DNA from: Adiantum capillus-veneris
Taxonomy: Eukaryota > Streptophyta > Polypodiopsida > Polypodiales > Pteridaceae
Length of the DNA stretch: 64,000 nt
Direction of reading: 5' to 3'
Assembly (NCBI GenBank): GCA_014529385.2
Contig: CM043963.1
Coordinates: 66,876,895-66,940,894, forward strand
Made by a program: the position numbers and the translations under genes. Every line of letters starts with the position of its first letter. Within the stretch, counting starts at the first letter, position 1. The notes beneath the pieces are model-generated. The model had not been told where the DNA came from, made no database searches, and worked only from the letters and a program-made list of their open reading frames with translations. Positions 23,640 through 33,145 of the stretch are shown here, in pieces.

Positions 23640-24972
23640 GCCATGTTCAAAAGAGGGATCCTTCTCACTCCAACGCAGGTAGTGCGCAGCTAACCTCCAC
23701 ACCTAGTTCTCCTTTACCAAGTGATGAACTACAGCGATGGAAGCATTTCACCATCGACAATGGGTACCTACTCCACAAGGGGAGAGTTTGTGTATCGACG
23801 GACACAGACATTCGGCGCCAAATTCTTTATGAATGTCATGATAGTCCAAGTGCAGGGCACCCGGGGATTAGAAAAACTTACTCTCTCGTACGACGGTAGT
23901 TTTACTGGCCAAGTCTCCGTGGCTTTGTTCAAGCTTGTGTCTTGCATTGCCAAAAATGTCAAGTAAACAAAGTAGAGCGCTTGAAAGCAAGAGGACTCTT
24001 ACATCCCTTGGAAATTCCCAATGGAAAATGGGAAAGTATCTCCATGGATTTCATAGTAGGTTTACCAACCACTATACAAGGTCATGACTTAGTATGGGTG
24101 GTTGTAGACAGGTTGACTAAACTATGTAAGTTTATTCCAACCAAATCAACGATTAAGACACCAGAACTAGCAAAATTATTTGTGGACAATCTATACAAAT
24201 TTTATGGGTTGCCAAGTAATATTGTTAGTGACCGTGACCCAAAATTTAACAGCCACTTCTGGAGAGCTGTATTTAAATGCTTGGGTAAACAACTCAACCT
24301 CAGTACAGCTGACCATCCAGAAATAGATGGTCAAACAAACGGGTTAACCAGGTGCTAGAGGATATGCTAAGAGCATACGTCAACAAAAAACAGACAGACT
24401 GGGAAGAATACTTACCTATTCTTGAGTTTGACTACAACAATTCTAAGCATGTCACAACACGCTTTAGTCCTTTCATGCTCATGTACGGGTTTCAACCTAG
24501 GTCACCAAATACGGTGGGGTTGGCAACCAAAAAACTCCAATAGGTTAAGGATTTCCTCCAAGACCACATGGATATGCTGAAACTTGCTCGTCAGAATGTC
24601 CCACAAGCACAGGATCGGTATAAGAAATACGCTGATGAGAAACGTTGGCAAGTTACCTTCGAAGAAGGGGACGAAGTATTTTTACGTGTGCCAGAACATT
24701 CAGAAAGTCCGAAAACTGGACCGCCACCTAAATTATCTCCCTGCTATTGTGGAACTTTCAAAATACTCAAGCGAGTTAGTGATCGTGCCTACAAACTACT
24801 ACTACCATCACACTCTCGCATTCATCCGGTGTTTCATGTAAGCCGTTTACGCAAGCGATTACATGGGGATGACAACATCGTCGATCAACAAGTTTTGGTC
24901 GACTACATTGAACCTTCTACGTTACCGCATGAACCTGAATGTGTTATGGATTATCATGAGTTGCATACACGC
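23640..24972 (+). pseudogene. Element E integrase and start of chromodomain
   Basis: HHCC zinc finger (ECHDSPSAGHPG...CQKCQ) with a TAG at 23897-23899 in place of a probable CAG. The core has Asp in SMDFIVGLP and Asp in VSDRDPKFN. The third catalytic residue, Glu of DGQTE, is lost because one base is missing near 24338, which shifts the frame. Integrase then continues (EDMLRAYVNKK, FDYNNSKH), with a TAG at 24541-24543 and a C-terminal SRIHPVFHVSRLRK. The chromodomain begins at about 24945 and is cut at 24972 by element D; it continues at 35321. Confidence 0.88.
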
Positions 24973-25880
24973 TGTCGTGTTGTGGCACGCATATAGTGGG
25001 AACGGACATTAAACGATTTATCTTGTGACTTTTTGACGCATAAGTATACTTCATATAATACTCATATGCATAAATAAAATCTTTCTACCATACCTTAGTA
25101 TTACCTTTGAAATAATATAAATGTACATTACTATTAGAAAGTACTGCAAGAGAAGTATCAATGATTGTGCCTCTTTTTGCTGGGGGAAAAGCATTGGTAT
25201 ATTTCTTCTAATATCTCAGCTATACCCTACCATATATAAATTATTTTCTTCTTTTCATATTTATTTAATAATATAACCCTTCAATAATGCATACCTTCTT
25301 GGATACATACAAGAGGGAAGGGCCTACTAGAAGACTTTATGAAAAGGAAGATCCAAAGCTTCTTGGACCATCCCAATTTGAAACTACCAACCTAAGGGTG
25401 TCGCAAAAAGTCCAAAACCAAGTCAAGCTCTTTTAGTAGGCCAATTTTGCCTTTTGAAGCATGTCAATCCGAGTTACAGGTCAAAAGTTACAAGGAAAAG
25501 AGGGAAAAATCCTCTCACAACTACACTGCAAGAAGAGATGGTAAACAGGTGAATCAAGTGAAAAGAGGTAATCTTGGTCTTTTTCCATAAAATAAGATAT
25601 TTGGAGGATAAAAGACACAATCATGTGAATGTGACACCTCAAAGATGCCTTGAAGGACAAGACACACAAGTTGGGACCCCCTACTGGAGCCACACAAAAG
25701 ATGCCTAGGTGGGGCCCACATACATCATGCACCCACATGGAGCCTCAATGACCAAAGATGCTGAATTTCATGATATTTTGAGTCCTAATATTGCCCATTT
25801 TAAGAAATATCCAAAGAACATTTGATTTGGGCTAACTCTTTAGCCTAATCAAGTGATTATGTAAAACATGGCTCCCTCAC

Positions 25881-25890
25881 CTATAAAAAA
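25881..25890 (+). promoter_or_regulatory. TATA box of element D LTR
   Basis: CTATAAAAAA. The same box is at 34052-34061 in the 3' LTR. It places the start of the retroelement RNA near 25910 and the small ORFs at its 5' end, ahead of gag. Confidence 0.6.
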
Positions 25891-26512
25891 GGAAACCTTC
25901 TCTTCATTGGGGCAAGTTATGAGTGAGTGAGAATAGCTCAATTCCATAGTGTCACACTCATCTTAGTGCCACACTTTCTCTTGAAGAAAGGCTGAAGTCT
26001 TGCCTCATCTTCTCTGTCCAATTAAGGTGGTGGCGATTGCTCTCATGTAAGATATATGTTGCTAGTTTTTCTTTCATTTGCATATCTAGTCCAATACTTG
26101 TCTTTAAATCCTTCTCTATCTCTCATTATTTATCTTTAATACCACCACCACACTTAGATCTATCTCTAATTCTATCTTTACTCCTCCTTTCATCTCTCTT
26201 GTTGTGTCCTAATTGGTTCATTGAAAGGTATTCAAGCAGCAATCTTGTCAATGTAACGAGCACAACCTTCTTGCGGGAAACAATTATGTGCACAAGGCTA
26301 GTAACCATATCTTCATCTTTCACAAGCACCTCTCTCTCTTAAGATTCTCATTCTCTTCCACAAACTCTAGAATCTCCTTGCTACAGGTACTTCTCTCCCC
26401 GCAGTATCCTTATTGCCTAAGGGCAACAATAGGGCTTGGGAGAGAAACTCTCTTCTTCTCTCCTTTCACTTCTTTCACACCTTTATCTTTGAACATACTA
26501 AGTATATCATCG

Positions 26513-26737
26513 ATGAGTAACCATAATCCACATAGAGGCAATTTCCTTCATTTCCATTCTGTGCAATCTATTAGGGTCAACATTTGGATTAGTCGAAAGA
26601 TTCACTTTCAGCAACGCATAGTGTTTCTATTTGATTCTGAAAGGCTCAACGAAATACTTCTCTCACCAGATCCCATCATACTACCTATTATTGACTATAA
26701 CTTCTCTTTTGATGTGAGTGTGGTTATTTTATTATGA
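26513..26737 (+). CDS. LTR-embedded small ORF 1 of element D (74 aa), unknown function
   Basis: ATG at 26513 (MSNHNPHRG...). The C-terminal ~52 residues contain NIWISRKIHFQQR, ERLN, PIILPIIDY and DVSVVILL. This part resembles the protein of the next ORF position by position, although the DNA of the two differs greatly. The stop overlaps the next start by 4 nt (ATGA). The copy in the 3' LTR (34686-34910) is also open. I know no family for it. It has no clear signal peptide, and the short hydrophobic C-terminus looks like a beta strand. An accidental ORF cannot be excluded, because LTR copies are identical at insertion. Confidence 0.5.
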   Translation: MSNHNPHRGNFLHFHSVQSIRVNIWISRKIHFQQRIVFLFDSERLNEILLSPDPIILPIIDYNFSFDVSVVILL

Positions 26738-26946
26738 ATCAAGAGGATTTGTACACACAACTGATCCCCATCGCTAGACAAAACATATACATTATAGTAA
26801 GGACAAAGCTACAGTTCCAAAGAGAAATCCGTAGCTTATTTGGACAACAAAGATTAAATATCATTAACTCATCCATTAACCCTTTTATCCTACCCATGAT
26901 ACGATATGATCGTGATCTCGATGTTTTCATTTTTGTTTTGTTCTGA
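26734..26946 (+). CDS. LTR-embedded small ORF 2 of element D (70 aa), similar to ORF 1
   Basis: Starts MNQEDLYTQLIP within the stop of ORF 1. Residues 17-70 (NIYIIVRTKLQFQR, QQRLN, PFILPMIRY, DVFIFVLF) line up with ORF 1 residues 23-74 with one small gap. Identical positions include N-I, R, K, F-Q, R, L-F, R-L-N, I, S, P, I-L-P, I, Y and D-V. The pattern suggests an ancient tandem duplication kept at protein level. It is intact in the 3' LTR too (34907-35119), with about five amino-acid changes. Function unknown. Confidence 0.5.
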   Translation: MNQEDLYTQLIPIARQNIYIIVRTKLQFQREIRSLFGQQRLNIINSSINPFILPMIRYDRDLDVFIFVLF

Positions 26947-27196
26947 CTATCTTTCATGAGTTCTCTCCATCACGTGTGTGTTTGTAAGGAAAAGTGAGCG
27001 GCTTCTTTGGCTACATTTCTTCTTTAGCTCTAGAAGCTATGTTATCTACATCTAAGCTCTTTCTCATAACCCTTGAGGTTCCTCACAAACTCTCACAGAA
27101 AGAGGCCCGGTGCCTTCCTGGAAAAACCGCCTACTTCTTGACATATTTTTGGTGAACCCGACGCGAAACTGCCAGGGTGAGAGTTTGTGCGTAACC

Positions 27197-29572
27197 ATGG
27201 GTGATCATGTTGAGCAACAGGGTATGCATTTTGACCCAACAACAATGCAAATGTTTCAAGCATTTGCAATGTTCATGCAACAACAACATGCCAGTGAAAG
27301 AAGGGAGATTTCAGCAATGAAGGCCATACAAGCGGTTGTCAATAGAATGGATCAATTCAATGGCAAAGATGTAACCAAGTACTTACGCGAGTATGTGAAG
27401 GAGATGGAGCTGCATCGCGTGTCAGAAAGTGAGATGATTCAAAGCTTTGAGCTAGTTGTTGCTCTAGAAATTAGGGAGCATGTTAGGGAATTTAAAGATG
27501 GGCATGGGAGAAATTGGGAAGAACTCAAAGTAGCTTTGAAGGAGGAATATTTCATGGAGGACTCTGAGATAGTAACCAAAAGGACATTCTTAGAATGGGT
27601 AGTCAAGCCAAAGCAAGGACTATCAATAACAGAGGTACTTAGGGAATTTGAGTGGCGATATGCACAACTCACAAGGACAGAAAGGGCCACACTAGATGCA
27701 GAGAAGACAGATCTTTTCTTACAAGCTGCAGGTAAAGAGTTTCAAGAAAATTTGGAGCTTCTTCTTGAAGATAAAGATGCTAAGCAAGGACTAAAGACCG
27801 ACTGGAATGAAGTTGAAGGTGTTGTCTCGTTGCTTGCCAAACGACAAAGAAGAAGGGACAAGATGGTAGTAAACACTACAAGTCCTTCAACCTCAACTTC
27901 TGACAAAATGGTAAAGCCTACCTTTATCGCTCCTAAGTTTGATGATTCCATGCTAGATGAGCTTGTGAAGGGAATGCGTGACATGAAGGTGAAGCTTGCA
28001 AAGCTTGAAGAAAAAGGTCAACCATCAGGGCCACTTCCTAGGCAAAGACAACAGCCCAAACAAGGGTTTGTTAATAGATGTATTTGGTGTGATAGTACAG
28101 ACCATGTAAGAAGGGATTGTGATGATTTTAGTGATGCTTTGTCAAAATATGTTGTCTTTTTTAAGGATGGTAAAATCCACTTAAGAGAGATAGGTCTACC
28201 CTTGAGAACTAACTTTGGGAAGGGGGGAATGCAAACCTTAGTTGAAGATATGGCAACTAAGCATGCCACATCTTCAGTTGAGGCAGCTACTTATGGAGTA
28301 AAAATTGAACATTTTTGTGATGAAGAGGTGAGTGACCATCATGGTCAAATTTGGCCAAATGTCATGCAATTAGCTAAAAAGGGAAAGCTTACAAAAGAGA
28401 TTCTACATGAAGCAGGTGATTGCATACGTCTAGAAACAGGATGGAATGATCCAGTGGACTCATTGTCAGTGCATGCCTACATTACAAAATGCCAACAAAA
28501 TGAGGCAATTGTAGAAGAGAAGCGCAGACGTGAGAATGCTGATGAAGGACCATCAAAAAGAGCTTCTAGAAGTGGGGAAAGAAGCAACTCAATGCCTTCT
28601 CAAACACCCTCAACAAAAAGAGAATCTCCACCTGAAGTACTCATGGAGGAGTCTACAACAGGAAAGAAGAAAGAGCCAACAAAAGGTAAGACAAAAGGCC
28701 CAACTTATAAACTACAATCTGATATTGAGGTTGCTACAGATTTAAAGAAAGTCTTGGATGAAAGGATCTTGAATAGAAAGATTGAGTTTACTCTAGGAGA
28801 AGTTCTTGGCATTGCAAAGTGTGAATTCCACGAGGAGATCATTGACATCATCAAGAGGAAGAGGCAAACCCTTGTTGAAGTTTCTCGTCCACAGGTTGAA
28901 AGGGAAACCTCGAAGGCACAAGGAATGCAGCTACAAAATAAAGAGGATGATGGAGCTGTGGTAGGATGCTACCAACCTAGTGGGAGAGTGAAGCAAGTGC
29001 ATTTCTCAAATGATGATGAAGAAGTTGAAGCTATTCCTAGGAGCTACTATTCACAAAGTCACTGGGCAAGGGCTACTACAGAAACTTTGGTCAAGGTAGG
29101 TGATCTTGAAGAGCCTATTGTTGCCTTGATTGACCATGGTTCAGAAATAAACATAATGTCAAAGAGTCTCTACAACAAGTGCAAATGGCCGATGGACACA
29201 GATCATGGTTGGATGGTGAAAGTGGCAAACAATTCATCCGGTGAATTGTATACAGCATGTCCAGGTGTGAAGGTGACAATGGGTGATGTAAAGATTGACC
29301 AAAACTTCTTTGTACAGGATACATCTTCATATCATCTCATCCTTGGACAACCCTACATTGTGGGAGTTCGAATGGAAACAAAGGTAATGGATGATGGTTC
29401 ATCATATACTAGGATACGTACCAAAGATGTTGAACGAGCTGTACAATTTCTCACAGTTTGTGTAAACCATGAAAGAAACCGTGACAACTTCAGAGAACAT
29501 CCTCTACCAAAGGTGAGCAAAGAGTTTCATGACCATAGGGAAATGATGGGTTTTGGCCAAGTACCATTGTAA
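27197..29572 (+). CDS. Element D gag-protease (791 aa)
   Basis: Start chosen at ATG 27197 (AACCATGGG context, MGDHVEQQGMHF). The open frame reaches back into the LTR, but the primer site lies at 27150, so upstream ATGs are unlikely starts. Residues 1-60 are Gln-rich. A capsid-like gag follows (KYLREYVKEMELHRV, ECEV-free helical region, LREFEWRYAQLTRTER). The zinc knuckle near residue 295 is CIWCDSTDHVRRDC (CX2CX4HX4C). The middle is Lys/Ser-rich (480-560). The retropepsin near residue 646 has L-I-D-H-G-S-E-I-N, with flap-side HLILGQPYIVGVRMETKV. D-H-G is shared with element A, so it is a lineage trait and not a fresh mutation. It ends at a TAA beyond which pol continues in another frame. Confidence 0.88.
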   Translation: MGDHVEQQGMHFDPTTMQMFQAFAMFMQQQHASERREISAMKAIQAVVNRMDQFNGKDVTKYLREYVKEMELHRVSESEMIQSFELVVALEIREHVREFKDGHGRNWEELKVALKEEYFMEDSEIVTKRTFLEWVVKPKQGLSITEVLREFEWRYAQLTRTERATLDAEKTDLFLQAAGKEFQENLELLLEDKDAKQGLKTDWNEVEGVVSLLAKRQRRRDKMVVNTTSPSTSTSDKMVKPTFIAPKFDDSMLDELVKGMRDMKVKLAKLEEKGQPSGPLPRQRQQPKQGFVNRCIWCDSTDHVRRDCDDFSDALSKYVVFFKDGKIHLREIGLPLRTNFGKGGMQTLVEDMATKHATSSVEAATYGVKIEHFCDEEVSDHHGQIWPNVMQLAKKGKLTKEILHEAGDCIRLETGWNDPVDSLSVHAYITKCQQNEAIVEEKRRRENADEGPSKRASRSGERSNSMPSQTPSTKRESPPEVLMEESTTGKKKEPTKGKTKGPTYKLQSDIEVATDLKKVLDERILNRKIEFTLGEVLGIAKCEFHEEIIDIIKRKRQTLVEVSRPQVERETSKAQGMQLQNKEDDGAVVGCYQPSGRVKQVHFSNDDEEVEAIPRSYYSQSHWARATTETLVKVGDLEEPIVALIDHGSEINIMSKSLYNKCKWPMDTDHGWMVKVANNSSGELYTACPGVKVTMGDVKIDQNFFVQDTSSYHLILGQPYIVGVRMETKVMDDGSSYTRIRTKDVERAVQFLTVCVNHERNRDNFREHPLPKVSKEFHDHREMMGFGQVPL

Positions 29573-29649
29573 AGCGGGATTGCAGTGGTACAGAAAGAAA
29601 AAGGGTCTCGCCTAATCCAAAAATAGGTGAAACTTTTTCAACGAGCTCC

Positions 29650-32600
29650 TTGGTAACAAGGAATGGATCAGTATGTTTTACAAAACTTGAAGATTTGAAG
29701 AGATGTGAGAGGCAATATGTGCATAATGTACAAATAGGCATGAAAAAGAGTGGGTTGCTAGAGCCTACTGAAATTTTTTTGGGTTTGTGTGAACAAGTTT
29801 CTTTTGTAGATACTATGGGTGAGCTTGATGCTATAATGGGGTCTAGTTTGCATCTTGAAAATGAAGTTGTGGAAGTTTGCTCTATGGAAATGTATCAAGT
29901 AATAGAAGCCTTTAAAGAAAACCAAACAGTTGGCCTAGAAGTCCATGTTGAAACTAAATACAAGAGTGTAGCAAAGAAGGTGAAACCAGTAGCTTCACCC
30001 TTACCACCCAACAATAGGGAAAATATTGAGCAGGCTTCTTTACAACCAAGTTTGAGGAATCCTAAAAATATTGGGCATACCTTCACAAAGGAGTCTTTCC
30101 AAGAGTTGCAGATTGGTCGCGAGGAGTTTCTAACACAGGAGGAGACAAAGTACTTCAAAGCCATGATTTCAAAGCATGGTAAGGCTTTTGCATTTGAGCC
30201 ACATGAGATAGGATGTGTTGATCCTTCTGTTGTAGCTCCTATGGTAATTTTCACAATACCTCATGTGCCTTGGAATCTGCGGCCTATTCCAGTTCCAAAG
30301 GCTCATCTGCCAAAGTTAGTAGAGCTACTGAATGAGAAAATCAAAATGGGAATCTTGGAGCCTTCTTGTGCTCCATACTCAAACAGGTGGTTCACAGTTC
30401 TAAAGAAGAATAGTTCTCTACGCTTCATCCAAGATATGCAACCAGTGAACAAGGTGACAATTAGAAATATAGGTACAGGTCCAATTGTGGATGAGTTTGC
30501 AGAGGCATTTGCTGGGAGGGCAATCTACTCAATGGGGGATCTCTACTCAGGGTATGATCAATTTCATCTTGCAATTGAAAGCAAAGACTTGACAACCATG
30601 AGGACACCTTTGGGTTTGGTAAGGATGTGTACCTTGCCACAGGGAGCAACCAACTCGGTTGCACATATGATGAATGGGATGAATAAGGTCTTACGCGACT
30701 TTATTCCTCAAATCACAATGCCTTTCATTGATGATTTGCCTATCAAAGGATGTGAAGAAAGTGACAAAGATGAAGCTTTGGATCTGAAGGGATGTCCCAG
30801 GTTTGTGGTAAATCACATAAATGATTGTGATAAAATTTTGTCTAGGTTGGAAGAAGTGAATCTTACATTGTCAAGGAAAAAGTCTATGTTTGGTGTCAAT
30901 GAAGTGCTCATTGTGGGGCACATGTGCGGGCCATATGGTAGGAAACCTTGTCCAACAAAGGTAGATGCCATCCAAAGAATGAAAGAAACATGCACTAGCA
31001 TCACTGAGATTAGAAGGTTTTTGGGAGCATGTGTCTTCTATGTTATTTGGATTCCACATTATGCACATGTAGCTGATCCTCTTTATCAGTTGCTTAGAAA
31101 GAATCAAAAGTTTAAATGGACAGAAGCACATGTAAAATCCATGAAAAAGTTAAAGGAGTTGCTCTAGTCAGCACCAACTTTGAGAAAGGTAGACTATGAG
31201 TGTCAAAGGCCAGTAATTGTGACAATAGACACCAGTCCTACAGGGATTGGATGGGCAATAGGGAAAGATGACGAAGAAGGACGCGGGTATGTTGTAAGAT
31301 TTGGAGCAAAGGTACTAAGTGCTCTCCAAAGAAACTATACACAAATAAAGAGAGAGCTATGGGGTATGGTTACAGCCTTGAAAAATGGAAAAGAGTACCT
31401 TATTGGTGCATGTGTGGTTGTAGAAACAGATTGTCTACCACTTCTTGGGATGATTACAAGTTGCTCAACACCAGACATTGCTATGTTGCGGTGGATTGCC
31501 TACATTAAGTCCTTAAATCCCGAGTTTAAGCACATTGCAGGTAAACACAATACAGTGGCAGATATGCTATCAAGGGCAAGGTATGAAGATGAGTCACAAA
31601 TGATTGACGAGGGAGATGATGTAGGCACAAAGTTCTATTCTATCTCTCATGTCAAAGGTAACAATGTCTGCATGACTAATTCACTTGAATTGTTCTTGAA
31701 AGATCTTTATGAAGGTGATTGGCTTCTTATTGGAATCTACTTGAGTGCTCTAACAAAACAGGATGATTGGTCTGAATAAGAATTCAAGAGGATACGTAGG
31801 AAAGCATATGGATACTTTTTGAGGGATGGTTACTTGTGAAAGCATCCTAAACAAAAGGGTGCTACACCACAACGGGTTATATGTAAAAAAGAGACTCAAG
31901 TAAAGCTCATGCAAGAGTTTCATGAGAGTATATGGGTTGGACACAGAGGTGTGTGGGCAACCTTCTCCAAGTTGAAAGAAAAATACTGGTGGAAGGGTAT
32001 GTATAAAGATGTATCTCAATCTGTAGAGTCGTGTGTAACTTGTCAAATGTATTCAAATGTTCAACATCGTGATGGATTGCACCCTACATATCCACTAGCC
32101 ATGCACTATAAATGGGTTGTGGATCTAGTCACAATGCCTTAAGGACTCTGGCAGATGAGATACTTGGTTCTTGCACGAGAGGACCTAACTAATCAGGTTG
32201 AAGGAAGAGCATTAAGAGCTAAAACCACAGAAGCTGTGTGCAAATTCCTTCTTGATGAGGTGATTTGCCGTTATGGTTGTGTGGGAAAGATCACTGCAGA
32301 TAGAGGTGAGTTGGATGCTGAGGAAGCAAGGGAGTTCTTTACCAGATTAGGAATCAAGCTTTCTCTTACTACAGCTTACAACCCTGAAGGCAATGGAAAG
32401 AGTGAAAGAGGGCATCCTCCTATCATCAAAGCTTTGGCCAAGGCTTACGAAGGAAGAGTTGGTGAGTGGCCAAAAATGTTACCATATGCTTTATGGTCTG
32501 ATCGTACAACACATAGCTCAGTAACTGGCTACATGTCTGCGGAGCTAATGTATGGTCAAAAGCCAGTGATGCCGATTGAAGATACAATTCCCACATGGAA

Positions 32601-33003
32601 TGTACTACCTTGGCAAGAGGGGCTTAGCAGGAATGATCTCCTTGCACTGCGTATAAGGAAACTCGAGAGAAGACCTGGAGACATTGAAGCTGCAAAAGAA
32701 CGACTAAAAAATGCAAGGTTGAAAAACAAGGACTACTTTGATAAGTGACAACGACTCAGGAGCAAAGCAATTGACAAAGGTGACTGGATTTTAGTGTATG
32801 ATAGTAGCCTTGATAACCAGCACATAGTCATGCGTAAGTTCTCAAAATGATGGTTTGGACCGTATGTTATAAAGCATGTGCATGAAAATGCTACTTACAG
32901 CTTGTCTAAACTAGATGGTATGAATGGTATAGGAAAAATGATTAAAATGTTTAAGAGAAGAGGAGACAATGATCTAGAAGATGTTGATGAGGAAGAAGAG
33001 TAA
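29650..33003 (+). pseudogene. Element D pol: RT, RNase H and integrase in one frame with stops
   Basis: One frame holds everything. RT: EPSCAPYSNRWFTVLKK, SMGDLYSGYDQFHLAI and the active site M-P-F-I-D-D-L-P at 30718-30741 (F-I-D-D). The connection region is RRFLGACVFYVIWIPHYAHV. RNase H: VTIDTSPTGIGWAIG, KRELWGM, ETDCLPLLGM, ADMLSRARY. Integrase: zinc finger (HRGVW...CVTCQ), D in VVDLVTMP, D in ITADRGEL, E in NGKSERGHPP. In-frame stops are at 31165 (TAG), 31777 (TAA), 31837 (TGA), 32140 (TAA), 32746 (TGA) and near 32848 (TGA). Several sit where the family has Trp or Arg. The linker to gag-protease is frameshifted near 29612. Confidence 0.9.
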
Positions 33004-33130
33004 AACACAGGTGAAGATCAAAGTGAACCTGAAGCTCTGGAATCATCCAGTGAAGAAGAAATCAAGGAAGATGTACAAGAGGTCTTATCTTACAAAGAGA
33101 CAATGTGGAATATACCGAAGGATGTGCAGG

Positions 33131-33145
33131 TTTAGAGGGGGTGGA
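33131..33145 (+). promoter_or_regulatory. Polypurine tract of element D
   Basis: TTTAGAGGGGGTGGA immediately before the 3' LTR. Element A has the same core, AGAGGGGGTGGA, before its 3' LTR. Confidence 0.8.

Larger units (their letters stand above)
24973..27143 (+). repeat. Element D 5' LTR
   Basis: 2171 bp, starts TGTCGTG and ends TTGACA. A TATA box (CTATAAAAAA) lies at 25881-25890, so U3 is about 0.9 kb and the transcribed R-U5 part is about 1.2 kb. The transcribed part contains two overlapping small ORFs (26513-26737, 26734-26946). Other short frames are not supported. Confidence 0.93.

Noticed and set aside
25481-25738. Minus-strand ORF of 85 codons in the D LTR, also open at 33653-33910
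   Set aside because: Openness in both LTRs is expected from their common copy; it lies antisense in U3 and shows no similarity or internal repeat to support coding.
26037-26342. Upstream plus-strand ORF in the D LTR
   Set aside because: It is not open in the 3' LTR over the same span and is low-complexity Ser/Leu-rich.
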